Of a stretch of 64,000 bases of DNA, positions 16,101 through 25,490 are shown one piece after another. The stretch is from the NCBI GenBank assembly GCA_002452745.1, contig DKFC01000068.1, positions 48,924 through 112,923 of the forward strand, given 5' to 3'. Each line of letters opens with the position of its first letter. Positions within the stretch are counted from its first letter, which is position 1. Under the pieces are notes generated by a model. It was not told the DNA's origin. It saw nothing but the letters and a program-made list of their open reading frames with translations, and did not search any database. The translations under genes and the position numbers were made by a program. The stretch is from Firmicutes bacterium UBA6806 (GTDB lineage: Bacteria; Bacillota; Clostridia; Peptostreptococcales; Acidaminobacteraceae).

Positions 16101-17879
16101 ATGAATACCAATGATAAAATCAGACTCATCAGAGAAGAGATGGCGCAATCAAATATCGACGCTTATATTATCCCTTCAAGCGATCCTCATGGAAGTGAAT
16201 ACCTTCCTGAGTATTACAAGACCAGACAATGGGTATCGGGTTTTACAGGTTCTGCCGGTACGCTTGTCATAACTCAAACGGAATCGGGTTTGTGGACCGA
16301 TGGCCGCTATTTTATTCAGGCAGAAGAAGAACTTAAGCCCTCAGAAATCAAGTTGTATAAAATGCGCATGCCGAATACGCCGTCGATTCACCAATGGCTA
16401 TTAGAGAAGTTACCTCAGGGCGCAACAGTTGGCTTTAATGGATTTCAGTATGCAACTAAAGACGCTGAACTCCTAAAACATGAACTCAGGGATAAAAAAG
16501 TACGATTGGATTTTAAGACCAATATCGTCGACAAAATCTGGCTGGATAGGCCTTATTTGCCTACAGAAAAAGTATTTATTCACGACGAGGTTTACGCCGG
16601 GAGATCGGCGAAACAGAAGATTGAGCAAGTGCGTGCAAAAATGTTGGAGGATGGCTCTGATTACCATTTTATCAACAAATTGGATGACATCGCATGGATA
16701 CTCAACTTGAGAGGTAGTGATATAAAGAATAACCCTTATTTCCTATCGCATTTACTCATTGATAAAGAAATAACATATTTGTATATTGATATTCTAAAAC
16801 TAAATGACAAAATAATCAATTACTTACATGAAAATAATGTAAAAGTAAAATTATATGAGGACTTATTGGATGATATTCAATTACTTACAGAAGGTGGTAA
16901 CTTATCACTGGATAAGCGATTTGTCCCATATCAGATTTTCCACGATATCGACAAGAAACTCGTCGTCACTGACAAGTCAAACTACAGCAGTGAATTTAAA
17001 GCCGTAAAAAATGAAACTGAGATAAATCATTTGAAATCATGCCATGTTCAAGATGGTGTAGCTATGCTCAGATTTATGAAATGGCTTGATGAAAGTGTCT
17101 CACTTGGAAGTGTCACTGAGATTTCTGCCGATGAGCAGTTAACAAAATTTAGATCCGATATATCCACTTACTTCTCAAAGAGTTTTGACACCATCGCCGC
17201 ATATCGAGATCACGCTGCTCAAATGCATTATCGCGCTTCATCTGAATCACAATACAAATTAGAATCCAAATCCCTATTCTTAGTGGATTCTGGCGGACAA
17301 TATCTAAACGGCACAACTGACATCACAAGAACCTTTGCCCTTGGCACACTTTCTGAGGAAGAAAAACGCGACTACACGCTGGTGTTAAAGGGGATGATAC
17401 AATTGAGTCTCGCCATTTTCTTAGAAGGCTCAACGGGTTCTAACCTAGATATTTTGGCAAGAAAGCCCATGTGGGATCAGTGCATGGACTACAAGTGCGG
17501 CACTGGACATGGTGTCGGATTTTTTATGGGTGTTCACGAAGGGCCGCAAGGACTTGCAATGGTCTGGAACTCAGCCCCTCTAAAACCTGGAATGATTTTG
17601 ACCAATGAACCAGGAATCTACAAGTCAGGGCGTCATGGCATTAGAACTGAAAACACCCTTTTGGTCGTTCCACATCGTGAAACCGAATTTGGTGCTTTTT
17701 ATAAATTTGAAACTCTGACGGTTACACCAATAGATACGCGTCCAGTTATCGTCTCCATGCTCACAGATGATGAGCGCCTATGGCTAAACCAGTATCACAA
17801 ACGCGTTTACGATACCCTGCGCCCTCATCTCTCTAGAGAGGATGCCGCTTATCTCGAACAAGTGACTGTGGCAATCTAA
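16101..17879 (+). CDS. pepP: Xaa-Pro aminopeptidase (M24B, aminopeptidase P, long form)
   Basis: 592-residue cytosolic metallopeptidase that removes the N-terminal residue from Xaa-Pro peptides. It has the three-domain long form: two creatinase-like N-terminal domains (from TNDKIRLIREEM) and the C-terminal pita-bread domain. Metal ligands are visible: Asp in LVDSGGQYLNGTTD, Asp in TDITRT, His in GTGHGVGFF, and Glu in TNEPGIY and TENTLL. The start at 16101 is set by GGAGGTG; the open frame before it has no site. It is monocistronic and closed by a terminator. Confidence 0.93.
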   Translation: MNTNDKIRLIREEMAQSNIDAYIIPSSDPHGSEYLPEYYKTRQWVSGFTGSAGTLVITQTESGLWTDGRYFIQAEEELKPSEIKLYKMRMPNTPSIHQWLLEKLPQGATVGFNGFQYATKDAELLKHELRDKKVRLDFKTNIVDKIWLDRPYLPTEKVFIHDEVYAGRSAKQKIEQVRAKMLEDGSDYHFINKLDDIAWILNLRGSDIKNNPYFLSHLLIDKEITYLYIDILKLNDKIINYLHENNVKVKLYEDLLDDIQLLTEGGNLSLDKRFVPYQIFHDIDKKLVVTDKSNYSSEFKAVKNETEINHLKSCHVQDGVAMLRFMKWLDESVSLGSVTEISADEQLTKFRSDISTYFSKSFDTIAAYRDHAAQMHYRASSESQYKLESKSLFLVDSGGQYLNGTTDITRTFALGTLSEEEKRDYTLVLKGMIQLSLAIFLEGSTGSNLDILARKPMWDQCMDYKCGTGHGVGFFMGVHEGPQGLAMVWNSAPLKPGMILTNEPGIYKSGRHGIRTENTLLVVPHRETEFGAFYKFETLTVTPIDTRPVIVSMLTDDERLWLNQYHKRVYDTLRPHLSREDAAYLEQVTVAI

Positions 17880-17920
17880 AATTGTATCTCTAAGTATTAA
17901 AATGTACGTTGCTATATTAA

Positions 17921-17970
17921 AATCCTCAGCTGTGATGAAACTTTGCACACGGCTGAGGGTTCTTTTATTT
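17921..17970. terminator. Bidirectional terminator between pepP and the TPR gene
   Basis: Arms AATCCTCAGCTGTG and CACACGGCTGAGGGTT, with a small bulge, are followed by TCTTTTATTTT. It lies between convergent genes. Confidence 0.75.
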
Positions 17971-17978
17971 TCAGTGAT

Positions 17979-18455
17979 CTATTTAAATACTTTATCCAGT
18001 TTATCCGCATAAAAGCCAATGGCTTTAGCATATTGTTGAATGCTCTCATCATTTGATGTTTCAGCAATCAGTTTTAGCAAGATTTCAAGTGCCTCCTCAC
18101 TTTGGTTTAAATTATAGAGAGTCATTGCATAGAATACTTTAAGGGCGTTGTCATCAAATTGTCCTATGGCCTTTTCTAAAAGTTCTTTTGACTTTTTAAA
18201 TTCTCCGATTGTCCTATACGTGCTGCCCAAGCCCAGATAGGCCTCTTTCAAATCTTCTAAAGGAAGACCAAGTTCTATTGCTCTTTCATAATAATAAATT
18301 GCCTCTTCCTCTCTTTCCAAGACATCGTAGCTCCACGCACACTGATACTGCACCATCGCATCATTTGGATGCTGTGCCGCCAAATTGACGAGAATCTCAT
18401 TTGATTCTTTTAGCTTGCCTGATTTTCTCAAACTCACTGCTTTTTCTAAAGTCAC
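17979..18455 (-). CDS. TPR-repeat protein
   Basis: 158 residues forming about four tetratricopeptide repeats, with typical A-x8-Y spacing (for example AMVQYQCAWSYDVLEREEEAIYYYERAIELG). No catalytic domain or signal peptide is visible, so it is probably a cytosolic protein-protein interaction scaffold. The start is GTG at 18455, behind GGGAGG. The 213-base gap to its right holds no supported gene. Confidence 0.8.
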   Translation of the reverse strand: MTLEKAVSLRKSGKLKESNEILVNLAAQHPNDAMVQYQCAWSYDVLEREEEAIYYYERAIELGLPLEDLKEAYLGLGSTYRTIGEFKKSKELLEKAIGQFDDNALKVFYAMTLYNLNQSEEALEILLKLIAETSNDESIQQYAKAIGFYADKLDKVFK

Positions 18456-18668
18456 CTTAGCCTCCCTCTTTTTACAATAGATACATTCTAGTTGAGTAGC
18501 ATCATGATTAATTCGAACTCTACAAAAACAGGAATTGCATACAAGATAAAGAAGAACTGAAAGTAGAATTTACAATAACCAATACGCTGAAAATGACTAC
18601 TTTCAATTATAAATCTTTTCTTATCTGAATACGACTCTCAAGAACCCTAAATCAATTTATGAAGTCAT

Positions 18669-19091
18669 TTATCCTCTATTTTTCAGCGACATTGGGTGGC
18701 CTTCGTTAAATTGAATCAAATCCCACAGGTTTCCATACAGATCTTTAAACACTGCAACCGTTCCATAGTCGGCTACTTTTGGCTCTCTGACGAATTCAAC
18801 ACCTCTATTTTCCATCTTACGATAATCTCTCCAAAAATCATCTGTTCTCAAAAATAGAAAGACCCTTCCACCTGACTGATTTCCAATAAAGTTCTCTTGA
18901 TTCGGCGTCGATGCCCTTGCAAGCAAAATCGTCGTTCCGTTTGATCCCGCAGGGGATACCACCACCCATCTCTTGTCCTGCTCGGGCTGATAAGTGTCTT
19001 CAATGAGTTCAAAGTCAAGTTTCTCAGTATAAAAGGCAATGGCTTCGTCATAATCATTAACAACAAGCGCTATGTGGATAATTGACTGCAT
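18669..19091 (-). CDS. VOC (glyoxalase/bleomycin resistance) family protein
   Basis: 140-residue vicinal oxygen chelate protein with two beta-alpha-beta-beta-beta modules. His6 in IIHIALVVNDYDEAIAFY and the C-terminal VFKDLYGNLWDLIQF segment hold likely metal ligands. Related proteins include glyoxalase I, dioxygenases and drug-binding proteins; the substrate cannot be chosen. Its ATG overlaps the lipoprotein stop codon by one base (TAATG), so the pair is coupled. Confidence 0.85.
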   Translation of the reverse strand: MQSIIHIALVVNDYDEAIAFYTEKLDFELIEDTYQPEQDKRWVVVSPAGSNGTTILLARASTPNQENFIGNQSGGRVFLFLRTDDFWRDYRKMENRGVEFVREPKVADYGTVAVFKDLYGNLWDLIQFNEGHPMSLKNRG

Positions 19092-19675
19092 TAGAGTTCC
19101 TCCCCGATTGTAAAAATCTCTTGATTTTGTTTATTCAGTAGCTGTATTGTCTTTATTTCTCTTATGCCATCAGCTCTATAGGTTATGATTTGAGCCTCCT
19201 CCTCATCTAAAGTCTGCTGTATGGAGTACGGCCGATCTACAAGTTCATCTGCGAAATAGAGTCTGACGCTCTCACTCTTGTGGATAAGTTCCTCATCTGT
19301 TATAACAATCCCCACTACACATTCGTCCTCTGCTTTGAGCTGGGTATAAATCACCTTTGACGTTTGAATGCCTTTCTCCATCTGCGCAGTGACCGTCGAA
19401 ATTTCATCAGAATCATCCGCTACATAAAACGCTATAAGCTCATATGCCTCAGGTGATTCTGCTAATATAACTGCTTTTTTACTGTCTATTAACCGGCTCA
19501 TTGTATCAATACCAGTTTCTGTTTCATAATCTTGCTGAAAGGATGCCAATCTCGATTCATATGATTCAGCTTGTTTTGACGCTTGACTACATCCAGTAAT
19601 TACGAATAGTACTGACAAGACTCCCAGTGCAAAATTAACGACTTTCCCTTTTCCAATGTTTATGTTCATCTTCAA
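19091..19675 (-). CDS. Putative lipoprotein of unknown function
   Basis: About 194 residues beginning with a lipoprotein signal peptide: a basic N-terminus, the hydrophobic stretch VVNFALGVLSVLFVITGC and a lipobox Cys. The mature part is acidic and mixed alpha/beta with no domain I recognise. A TTG at 19675 is nine bases from AAGGAG and is my preferred start; ATG at 19669 is an alternative with longer spacing. It is coupled to the VOC gene downstream. Confidence 0.7.
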   Translation of the reverse strand: MKMNINIGKGKVVNFALGVLSVLFVITGCSQASKQAESYESRLASFQQDYETETGIDTMSRLIDSKKAVILAESPEAYELIAFYVADDSDEISTVTAQMEKGIQTSKVIYTQLKAEDECVVGIVITDEELIHKSESVRLYFADELVDRPYSIQQTLDEEEAQIITYRADGIREIKTIQLLNKQNQEIFTIGEEL

Positions 19676-19856
19676 ATAACGATTCTCCTTCAAATAATTA
19701 ATCCTTTCAAAATTATACAACTCAAAACCAATATCGCGATCTTCTCTAATCCGCCTTTGACTATTGCATTAAATAACGTCACTTGTTCAATCTACAAATT
19801 ATGGGCTGTGACATCAATGCGATAGGTAATTGGCGTGTTCGTATAATTGAAACATC

Positions 19857-20399
19857 CTATTCTGATGTGCCTAAATTGTTAAGTGCTTCAAATAACAGCT
19901 TCGTTTTTTCTGGTACTTCAAGCCGTGTATATCCAGTTTTATCATCCTCATAGTATGACAAAACTGTACTATTGTGGTACTTTCTTATTATTTCTTTAAT
20001 TGCAACCAAGGTATTCATATCAGTATCTGTTGGTCGTTTATTACTATTCAATATACCTTCTAATTCATCTAGATAGTCAATTACACCATATAAGTTAAAG
20101 TCATAATTATTATTTAACAAATCTAATTTTTCTATGGATTTATCTATAAGAAAAACTTTATCTCGTGCATCTAATACTTCTTTATGCATTAACTCTATAT
20201 CTAATGTTTTATAAGCATCATCAGTTAGCAATATTTCAGATATATCCGCAATAACTAAATCAAGCATCGAGATTTCACTAGAAATATTGTATTTTATGTA
20301 TCTATCAATTAGTCTAAAGTGCTCAAATGGTCTAATTGCAACTATTACGATTAATATAAATACTGCAACAATGACACTTTTGAAAATCATTTTTCTCAA
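19857..20399 (-). CDS. Membrane-anchored protein of unknown function
   Basis: About 180 residues with one N-terminal membrane helix (IFKSVIVAVFILIVIVAI) and an alpha-helical, charged remainder predicted to face outward. No known domain is recognised. The region is AT-rich compared with its neighbours. A ribosome site AGGATGGTG inside the end of the upstream 63-codon gene points to a TTG start at 20399; an ATG at 20411 is also in frame. Translational coupling to the upstream small gene supports both being real. Confidence 0.5.
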   Translation of the reverse strand: MRKMIFKSVIVAVFILIVIVAIRPFEHFRLIDRYIKYNISSEISMLDLVIADISEILLTDDAYKTLDIELMHKEVLDARDKVFLIDKSIEKLDLLNNNYDFNLYGVIDYLDELEGILNSNKRPTDTDMNTLVAIKEIIRKYHNSTVLSYYEDDKTGYTRLEVPEKTKLLFEALNNLGTSE

Positions 20400-20404
20400 T
20401 AAAA

Positions 20405-20596
20405 TCACCATCCTATATTAAATTCAAGATTTTCTATAACGTTCCCGCAGTTTTCAAAATATCTTAATTTGATTTTGGCTAACCCCCTATTAATTTCGTA
20501 TTTCCATCTTTTTAAGTCATTTTCTACATAGAATTCAACCAGAGTCCTTGCTAGCTCAGCCGATGAGTCCACTATTGACAAAGACGCCTCATTCAT
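20405..20596 (-). CDS. Small unrecognised ORF upstream of the membrane-anchored protein
   Basis: 63 codons from ATG at 20596, encoding a mixed-charge helical peptide containing ELARTLVEFYVENDLKRWKYE. Its end carries the ribosome site of the next gene. No strong ribosome site is visible at its own start, so it may be the 3' remnant of a longer gene. Family not recognised. Confidence 0.4.
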   Translation of the reverse strand: MNEASLSIVDSSAELARTLVEFYVENDLKRWKYEINRGLAKIKLRYFENCGNVIENLEFNIGW

Positions 20597-20636
20597 TCCA
20601 AAGTTGCAAAGCCCTCTCGCTTACACCGCTCAATTT

Positions 20637-20774
20637 TATTTATGCAGCACTGGCTTTTTTAAATCAGGTTTTAAACTAGCTGTTATTTCATCAAAATATT
20701 TATGGGCACTATTACATGGGCTTGCAATTACATACACACCTGTGCTATAGGGTAACTCAATAGCATTCTATTCT
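20637..20774 (-). pseudogene. Possible short coding remnant
   Basis: Minus-strand frame reading AIELPYSTGVYVIASPCN... and ending at a stop near 20638 is coding-like for about 43 codons. It is blocked upstream by a stop and has no start or ribosome site. Together with the adjacent small ORF it suggests decayed gene material. The rest of the 20597-20953 gap contains the purD terminator. Confidence 0.25.
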
Positions 20775-20849
20775 ATTTTATCATTTCTTTTCTAGAGCAA
20801 AGGACTTCTTCCGCCGATGTCTTATAATTGTAATTTCGTTACAATAATA

Positions 20850-20925
20850 AATCCCCCAGCTCATGAAATCTTCTATGTTAAAACCTTTCTTTCAACACAC
20901 GATTTCATCCTCTGAGGGATTATAT
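20850..20925 (-). terminator. Long-stem terminator of the purine operon
   Basis: Minus-strand arms AATCCCTCAG-agg-ATGAAATC and GATTTCAT-gag-CTGGGGGATT pair over about 18 bp with a symmetric internal loop, followed by TTATTATTG. It lies just after purD. Confidence 0.75.
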
Positions 20926-20953
20926 ATCAAATGATACTGCTTATTGAATTCAA

Positions 20954-22213
20954 TTAAAGGGTTATCTTTTTGCCTATATCTGTCCTATAAAATGATTTTG
21001 GAAATTCGATTTTATGAACGGCTTCATAAGCTGCTATTCGAGCAGATTCAAGAGATTCTCCAAGCGCCGTTACCCCTAAAACTCTGCCGCCATTTGAAAC
21101 GATGCCACCATCTGCCTTCTTCGTGCCACAGTGATAGACATACGCGCCACCATCAAGTGCAGGTATTCCAATTGGCATTCCCTTTTCATAAGAAGCTGGG
21201 TAGCCCTCTGCCGCCATGATAACACAGACAGCATGCGATGATTTCCACCTGAGTTCAATTTGATCCAATCTTTTATCAAGAAGGGCTTCAAAGACTTCCA
21301 CGAGGTCATTTTCAAGTCTTGGGAGGGTCACTTCAGTTTCGGGGTCTCCAAACCTAACATTGTACTCGATGACATTGATATCGTCATCCTCAATCATGAT
21401 GCCAATAAACAAAATACCCTTAAAGGCAATGCCATCAGCTTTGATGCCCTTTATAAACGGTTTTAAAAGCCTGTCATCAATTTTACGCATGATACTGTCA
21501 TCAATAATCTGGCTAGGCGAATATGTCCCCATGCCTCCTGTATTTGGGCCGAGATCACGGTCAAAGGCCTTTTTGTAATCTTGAGCTGGTGACATTGGCA
21601 ATATTGTATCGCCATCGACAAAACAGAGAATTGAAGCCTCAATACCTGTTAAAAACGACTCCAAGACAACTTTGTCTCCCGAATTTCCAAAGACCTTATC
21701 CGCCATAATTTCACGAAGCGCCTTTAAGGCTTCCGGTTTATCCTGAGCAATAATAACGCCCTTCCCAGCTGCCAATCCATCGGCTTTAATGACCACCGGA
21801 TATCCGAAACTGTCAATTGCATCAACAGCAGCCTCATACTCAGTTACCTCTAAGTACTTGGCGGTTGGAATCCCATGTCTCATGAGAAAGGATTTTGTAA
21901 AGGCCTTGCTCCCTTCGAACTGAGCTGCCTCCTTATTTGGACCGACAACCCTGAGACCTTCTGCCTCAAACGCATCCACAACACCGTCAACGAGAGGGCC
22001 TTCTGGCCCAACAATTGTCATGTCAATGGATTCTTTCAGCGCAAACGCCACCAAAGCCCTCGTGTCTTCAACATGAATATTAACGCATTCAGCAATCTCT
22101 GAGATACCGCCATTTCCAGGTGCAACAAACACTTTGTCCACTTTGGGGCTTTCGAGAACCTTCTTGCAAATGGCGTGTTCCCTGCCACCACTTCCTATAA
22201 TCAAAACTCTCAT
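20954..22213 (-). CDS. purD: Phosphoribosylamine-glycine ligase
   Basis: 419 residues, the normal PurD length. It ligates glycine to phosphoribosylamine using ATP, the second step of purine synthesis. The N-terminal MRVLIIGSGGREHAI nucleotide-binding-like segment, the ATP-grasp domain (VVIKADGLAAGKGVIIA near residue 145) and the DRDLGPNTGGMG and NVRFGDPETEVTLPRL motifs are all present. It is the last gene of the pur operon, 17 bases after purH. Confidence 0.97.
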   Translation of the reverse strand: MRVLIIGSGGREHAICKKVLESPKVDKVFVAPGNGGISEIAECVNIHVEDTRALVAFALKESIDMTIVGPEGPLVDGVVDAFEAEGLRVVGPNKEAAQFEGSKAFTKSFLMRHGIPTAKYLEVTEYEAAVDAIDSFGYPVVIKADGLAAGKGVIIAQDKPEALKALREIMADKVFGNSGDKVVLESFLTGIEASILCFVDGDTILPMSPAQDYKKAFDRDLGPNTGGMGTYSPSQIIDDSIMRKIDDRLLKPFIKGIKADGIAFKGILFIGIMIEDDDINVIEYNVRFGDPETEVTLPRLENDLVEVFEALLDKRLDQIELRWKSSHAVCVIMAAEGYPASYEKGMPIGIPALDGGAYVYHCGTKKADGGIVSNGGRVLGVTALGESLESARIAAYEAVHKIEFPKSFYRTDIGKKITL

Positions 22214-22230
22214 TAAAAGTGCTCCTTCCG

Positions 22231-23772
22231 TTAGTGCTTAAAATGTCTCATGCCTGTAAACACCATTGCAATACCATACTTGTTGGCCATGTCAATCACT
22301 TCTTGATCTCTTATAGAACCACCTGGTTGAATAATTGCTGTGATGCCCGCCTTTGCTGCTGCTTCTATTGAGTCGCCAAATGGAAAATAAGCATCTGATG
22401 CCAAAACAGCTCCTTTGGTTGGAAAATTTGAGTGCTTAATTGCATTTTCCGCCGCCCACACTCGGCTGACTTGTCCTTGACCAATTCCAAGCGTCTGACC
22501 GTCCTTAGACACCACGATGCCATTTGATTTTGCATGTTTACACACCTTCCATGCAAATTTAAGCTCATCAAGTTCTTTCTTGGTGGGAATTCTTTCTGTG
22601 ACAATTTCAAGTTCACCATCAAATAACTTTGTATCTGGTTCTTGAATAACCATGCCACCATGAATTTTCTTGATATCAAAGCTATGGCTCGAAACTGGCT
22701 TTAAGATGTCCTCTAATTTAAGCAATCTAATATTCTTCTTCGTGGTCAGCACTTTCAAAGCCTCTTCATCAAAATCAGGGGCGATGACGATTTCCACAAA
22801 TATCTCATTTATTTTAACAGCAGTTTTATGATCCACTGTTCGATTTGCTGCAACAATCCCTCCGTAAATGGATTGGGGGTCACAATCGTAAGCCTTCGTA
22901 TAGGCGTGATGGAGGTCAAATCCAACCCCAACGCCGCATGGACTGGAGTGCTTCACCGCCACAACTGCTGGCTGTTCAAATTCTTTAAGCAGTGCAAGAG
23001 CACCGTTTGTGTCGTTGATGTTGTTAAAAGACAGCTCTTTGCCGTGAAGCTGTACAGCATTTGCCAACGTTCCTTCCACACTTAGCGGCTCTCTATAAAA
23101 AGCCCCTGCCTGATGCGGATTTTCACCATATCTTAAATCCTGAACTTTTTCATAAGTGATGGTTAAAGTCTCAGGGAATTTTTCTCTCTTTCCTTTCCGT
23201 CTCAAATAAGAGGCAATCATTGCATCATAATGAGCCGTATGAGAAAACACTTTCAGCGCCAAATCATACCTTGTATCATAATCAATTTCCTGTTTGGCTT
23301 TCAAATCCTCTATGACAGCTTCATAATCGGTTGGATCAACTAAAACCACAACGTCTTTATGGTTCTTAGCCGCAGATCTGAGCATAGTTGGCCCACCAAT
23401 GTCTATATTTTCAATGGCCTCTTCAAGCTCTACACCTGGTTTTGAAATGGTCTCTTTGAAAGGATATAAGTTAATGGCGACAAGGTCAATGGTTTCAATA
23501 CCTTGTTCCTCAAGTTGACTCATGTGCTTAGGAACATCGCGCATAGCCAAAATACCGCCATGAACAGCAGGATGAAGCGTCTTCACGCGCCCGTCGAGAC
23601 ATTCTGGAAATTTGGTGATTTCTGAAATGTTCTTAACTAAAATCCCAGCTTCTCGAATGGCCTTCTCTGTGCCGCCGGTGGAGATAAGTTCCACACCGAG
23701 CTTGCTGAGTTCCTTTGCAAATTCAACAATACCCGTTTTATCCGATACACTCAAAAGAGCTCTTTTAATCAT
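22231..23772 (-). CDS. purH: Bifunctional AICAR transformylase / IMP cyclohydrolase
   Basis: 513 residues. The N-terminal IMP cyclohydrolase domain begins KRALLSVSDKTGIVEFAKEL and includes STGGTEKAIREAG. The C-terminal AICAR transformylase domain has LRYGENPHQAGAFYR and the catalytic KHSSPCGVG (Lys-His). It catalyses the last two steps to IMP. It has the expected length and its start is behind GGAGG, 25 bases from purN. Confidence 0.97.
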   Translation of the reverse strand: MIKRALLSVSDKTGIVEFAKELSKLGVELISTGGTEKAIREAGILVKNISEITKFPECLDGRVKTLHPAVHGGILAMRDVPKHMSQLEEQGIETIDLVAINLYPFKETISKPGVELEEAIENIDIGGPTMLRSAAKNHKDVVVLVDPTDYEAVIEDLKAKQEIDYDTRYDLALKVFSHTAHYDAMIASYLRRKGKREKFPETLTITYEKVQDLRYGENPHQAGAFYREPLSVEGTLANAVQLHGKELSFNNINDTNGALALLKEFEQPAVVAVKHSSPCGVGVGFDLHHAYTKAYDCDPQSIYGGIVAANRTVDHKTAVKINEIFVEIVIAPDFDEEALKVLTTKKNIRLLKLEDILKPVSSHSFDIKKIHGGMVIQEPDTKLFDGELEIVTERIPTKKELDELKFAWKVCKHAKSNGIVVSKDGQTLGIGQGQVSRVWAAENAIKHSNFPTKGAVLASDAYFPFGDSIEAAAKAGITAIIQPGGSIRDQEVIDMANKYGIAMVFTGMRHFKH

Positions 23773-23797
23773 TTTAAAGCCTCCTCTTTTCCCTCTG

Positions 23798-24382
23798 TCA
23801 GTTTATTATAAATGTCTTTATGGTTTCAATCAACAACTTGTGTTCCTCAATCAGAACCCGCGCTGCCAAATCATCTGCCGTATCTGATTTGAACACAGGG
23901 ACTTCCACCTGAAAGATGATTTCGCCTGTGTCCACCCCTTCATCCACATAGTGTGTGGTCACACCGGAGCTAGATTCTCCGTTTGCGATAACGGCATCGT
24001 GAACATGATGCCCATAAAAACCCTCACCGCAGTATTTGGGAATCAATGATGGGTGAATGTTAATGATATGCCTTTCGAACTTTCGAATCAAATCCACAGA
24101 CAAAATGCTGAGATAACCAGCCAAAACCACTAACTGCACATCATGTGACTCTAAGATTTGACTCAATACCTCATTTCGTTCTTCTTCGTTTGGATAATTG
24201 GCCTTTCCAATATAAACAGCTGGAATTCCCGCCTCATCAGCTCTCGTCAACCCATAGGCCCCTTTTCTATTTGAAATCACCACTTCTATTGTGGCATCAA
24301 GCTCACCAGATTGAATGCTGTCTATTATGGCTTGTAGATTCGTTCCGCCACCTGATATTAAAACGCCCAGCTTTAGCGACAT
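23798..24382 (-). CDS. purN: Phosphoribosylglycinamide formyltransferase
   Basis: 194 residues, formyl-tetrahydrofolate-dependent GAR transformylase. The ISGGGTNLQAIID substrate loop lies at the N-terminus. Catalytic Asn and His are in NIHPSLIPKYCGEGFYGHHVH, and the Asp is in THYVDEGVDTGEII. Its ATG overlaps the end of purM by ten bases. Confidence 0.96.
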   Translation of the reverse strand: MSLKLGVLISGGGTNLQAIIDSIQSGELDATIEVVISNRKGAYGLTRADEAGIPAVYIGKANYPNEEERNEVLSQILESHDVQLVVLAGYLSILSVDLIRKFERHIINIHPSLIPKYCGEGFYGHHVHDAVIANGESSSGVTTHYVDEGVDTGEIIFQVEVPVFKSDTADDLAARVLIEEHKLLIETIKTFIIN

Positions 24383-25410
24383 AAGGTCACACCTTCGTGA
24401 GATTTCGTCACTTCTCCAATGATATAGGACTCTTCACCTTGTGCTCTCAGAAGCGCTTGCGTCTCGGCAGCCACTTCAGGAGATACAACCAGTATAAATC
24501 CAATGCCCATATTAAAGGTGCCAAACATCTCTTCTAACTCAATGTCACCCTTTTCTCTCATAAATTTAAAAATCGGTTGTTCCGGCCATGTTCCAAGTCT
24601 AATGTCCACACCCATCCCCGCCGGAATAATTCTTGGAATGTTTTCAAAGAATCCGCCGCCAGTCATGTGAACCATTCCTTTTATGGATTGTTTTTCAAGG
24701 ACATTTAGAACGGGTTTCACATAGATTTTGGTTGGCGTTATCAACACGTCCCCAAGTGTTTTTTCAAGTTCTGGCACGTAGTCGTCCACTTTGAGTTCGA
24801 GCTTGTCAAAGCACAGTTTTCTCACAAGCGAATATCCATTTGAATGTACCCCAGAAGATTCAAGCCCTATGAGGAGATCTCCTTCCTCGATAGAAGCACC
24901 TGTGATGATTTTAGGCTCATCTACAACGCCCACTGCAAACCCTGCCATGTCATACTCACCCGGCTGATAAAATCCAGGCATTTCTGCCGTTTCGCCACCT
25001 AAGAGAGGCATGGCCGCCAATTTGCAGCCATCGGTGATTCCCTTTACAAGAGCGGCTGCCTTTTCTGCTTCCAGATGCCCCGTTGCAAGGTAGTCTAGGA
25101 AGAAGAGCGGCGTCGCTCCCTGACACAGTATATCGTTAACACACATGGCAACAAGATCTTGTCCCACTGTGTCGTGTTTATCCATCATGAAGGCTATTTT
25201 CAGTTTTGTGCCGACACCATCTGTTCCCGCAACAAGCACAGGGCTTTCAAATTGTCCGCTCAATCTCAACAGGCCGCCAAAACTGCCTAAATCTCCGATG
25301 ACATCTTCATTAAAAGTCTCTTTGACGTGCTTTTTCATGAGTTCAACTGCTCTTGCACCTTCCTTGACGTCCACTCCGGCCTCTTGATATGTCAATTTTC
25401 CAGTACTCAT
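24373..25410 (-). CDS. purM: Phosphoribosylformylglycinamidine cyclo-ligase (AIR synthetase)
   Basis: 345 residues of the PurM/PurL-N superfamily. It shows the N-terminal LTYQEAGVDVKEGARAV, the ATP site VAGTDGVGTKLKIA, and GGETAEMPGFY. It closes the imidazole ring to give AIR. Its start is behind GGAGTAG. An 80-base gap to purF holds a small hairpin (ATCCAC/GTGGAT) of unknown use. Confidence 0.97.
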   Translation of the reverse strand: MSTGKLTYQEAGVDVKEGARAVELMKKHVKETFNEDVIGDLGSFGGLLRLSGQFESPVLVAGTDGVGTKLKIAFMMDKHDTVGQDLVAMCVNDILCQGATPLFFLDYLATGHLEAEKAAALVKGITDGCKLAAMPLLGGETAEMPGFYQPGEYDMAGFAVGVVDEPKIITGASIEEGDLLIGLESSGVHSNGYSLVRKLCFDKLELKVDDYVPELEKTLGDVLITPTKIYVKPVLNVLEKQSIKGMVHMTGGGFFENIPRIIPAGMGVDIRLGTWPEQPIFKFMREKGDIELEEMFGTFNMGIGFILVVSPEVAAETQALLRAQGEESYIIGEVTKSHEGVTLCR

Positions 25411-25490
25411 CTTCTACTCCTTCAATCAAATAATCTCTGCATATTTAAACATTTTTAAAGGCGTGCAGCCATCCACTTTCTTTAGGTGGA

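Noticed and set aside
18519..18633. Plus-strand frame of about 38 codons with KVEFTITNT-like sequence between the TPR and VOC genes
   Set aside because: No start codon with a ribosome site and no upstream continuation. Too short to tell from chance.
20898..20917. Sequence similar (17 of 20 bases) to the edge of the 22-bp tandem repeat at 6641
   Set aside because: It forms one arm of the purD terminator stem, which explains it. A single imperfect match gives no support for a dispersed repeat family.
25470..25490. Hairpin in the purF-purM gap as a terminator
   Set aside because: Only six base pairs and no T-run. The genes downstream are clearly part of the same operon.
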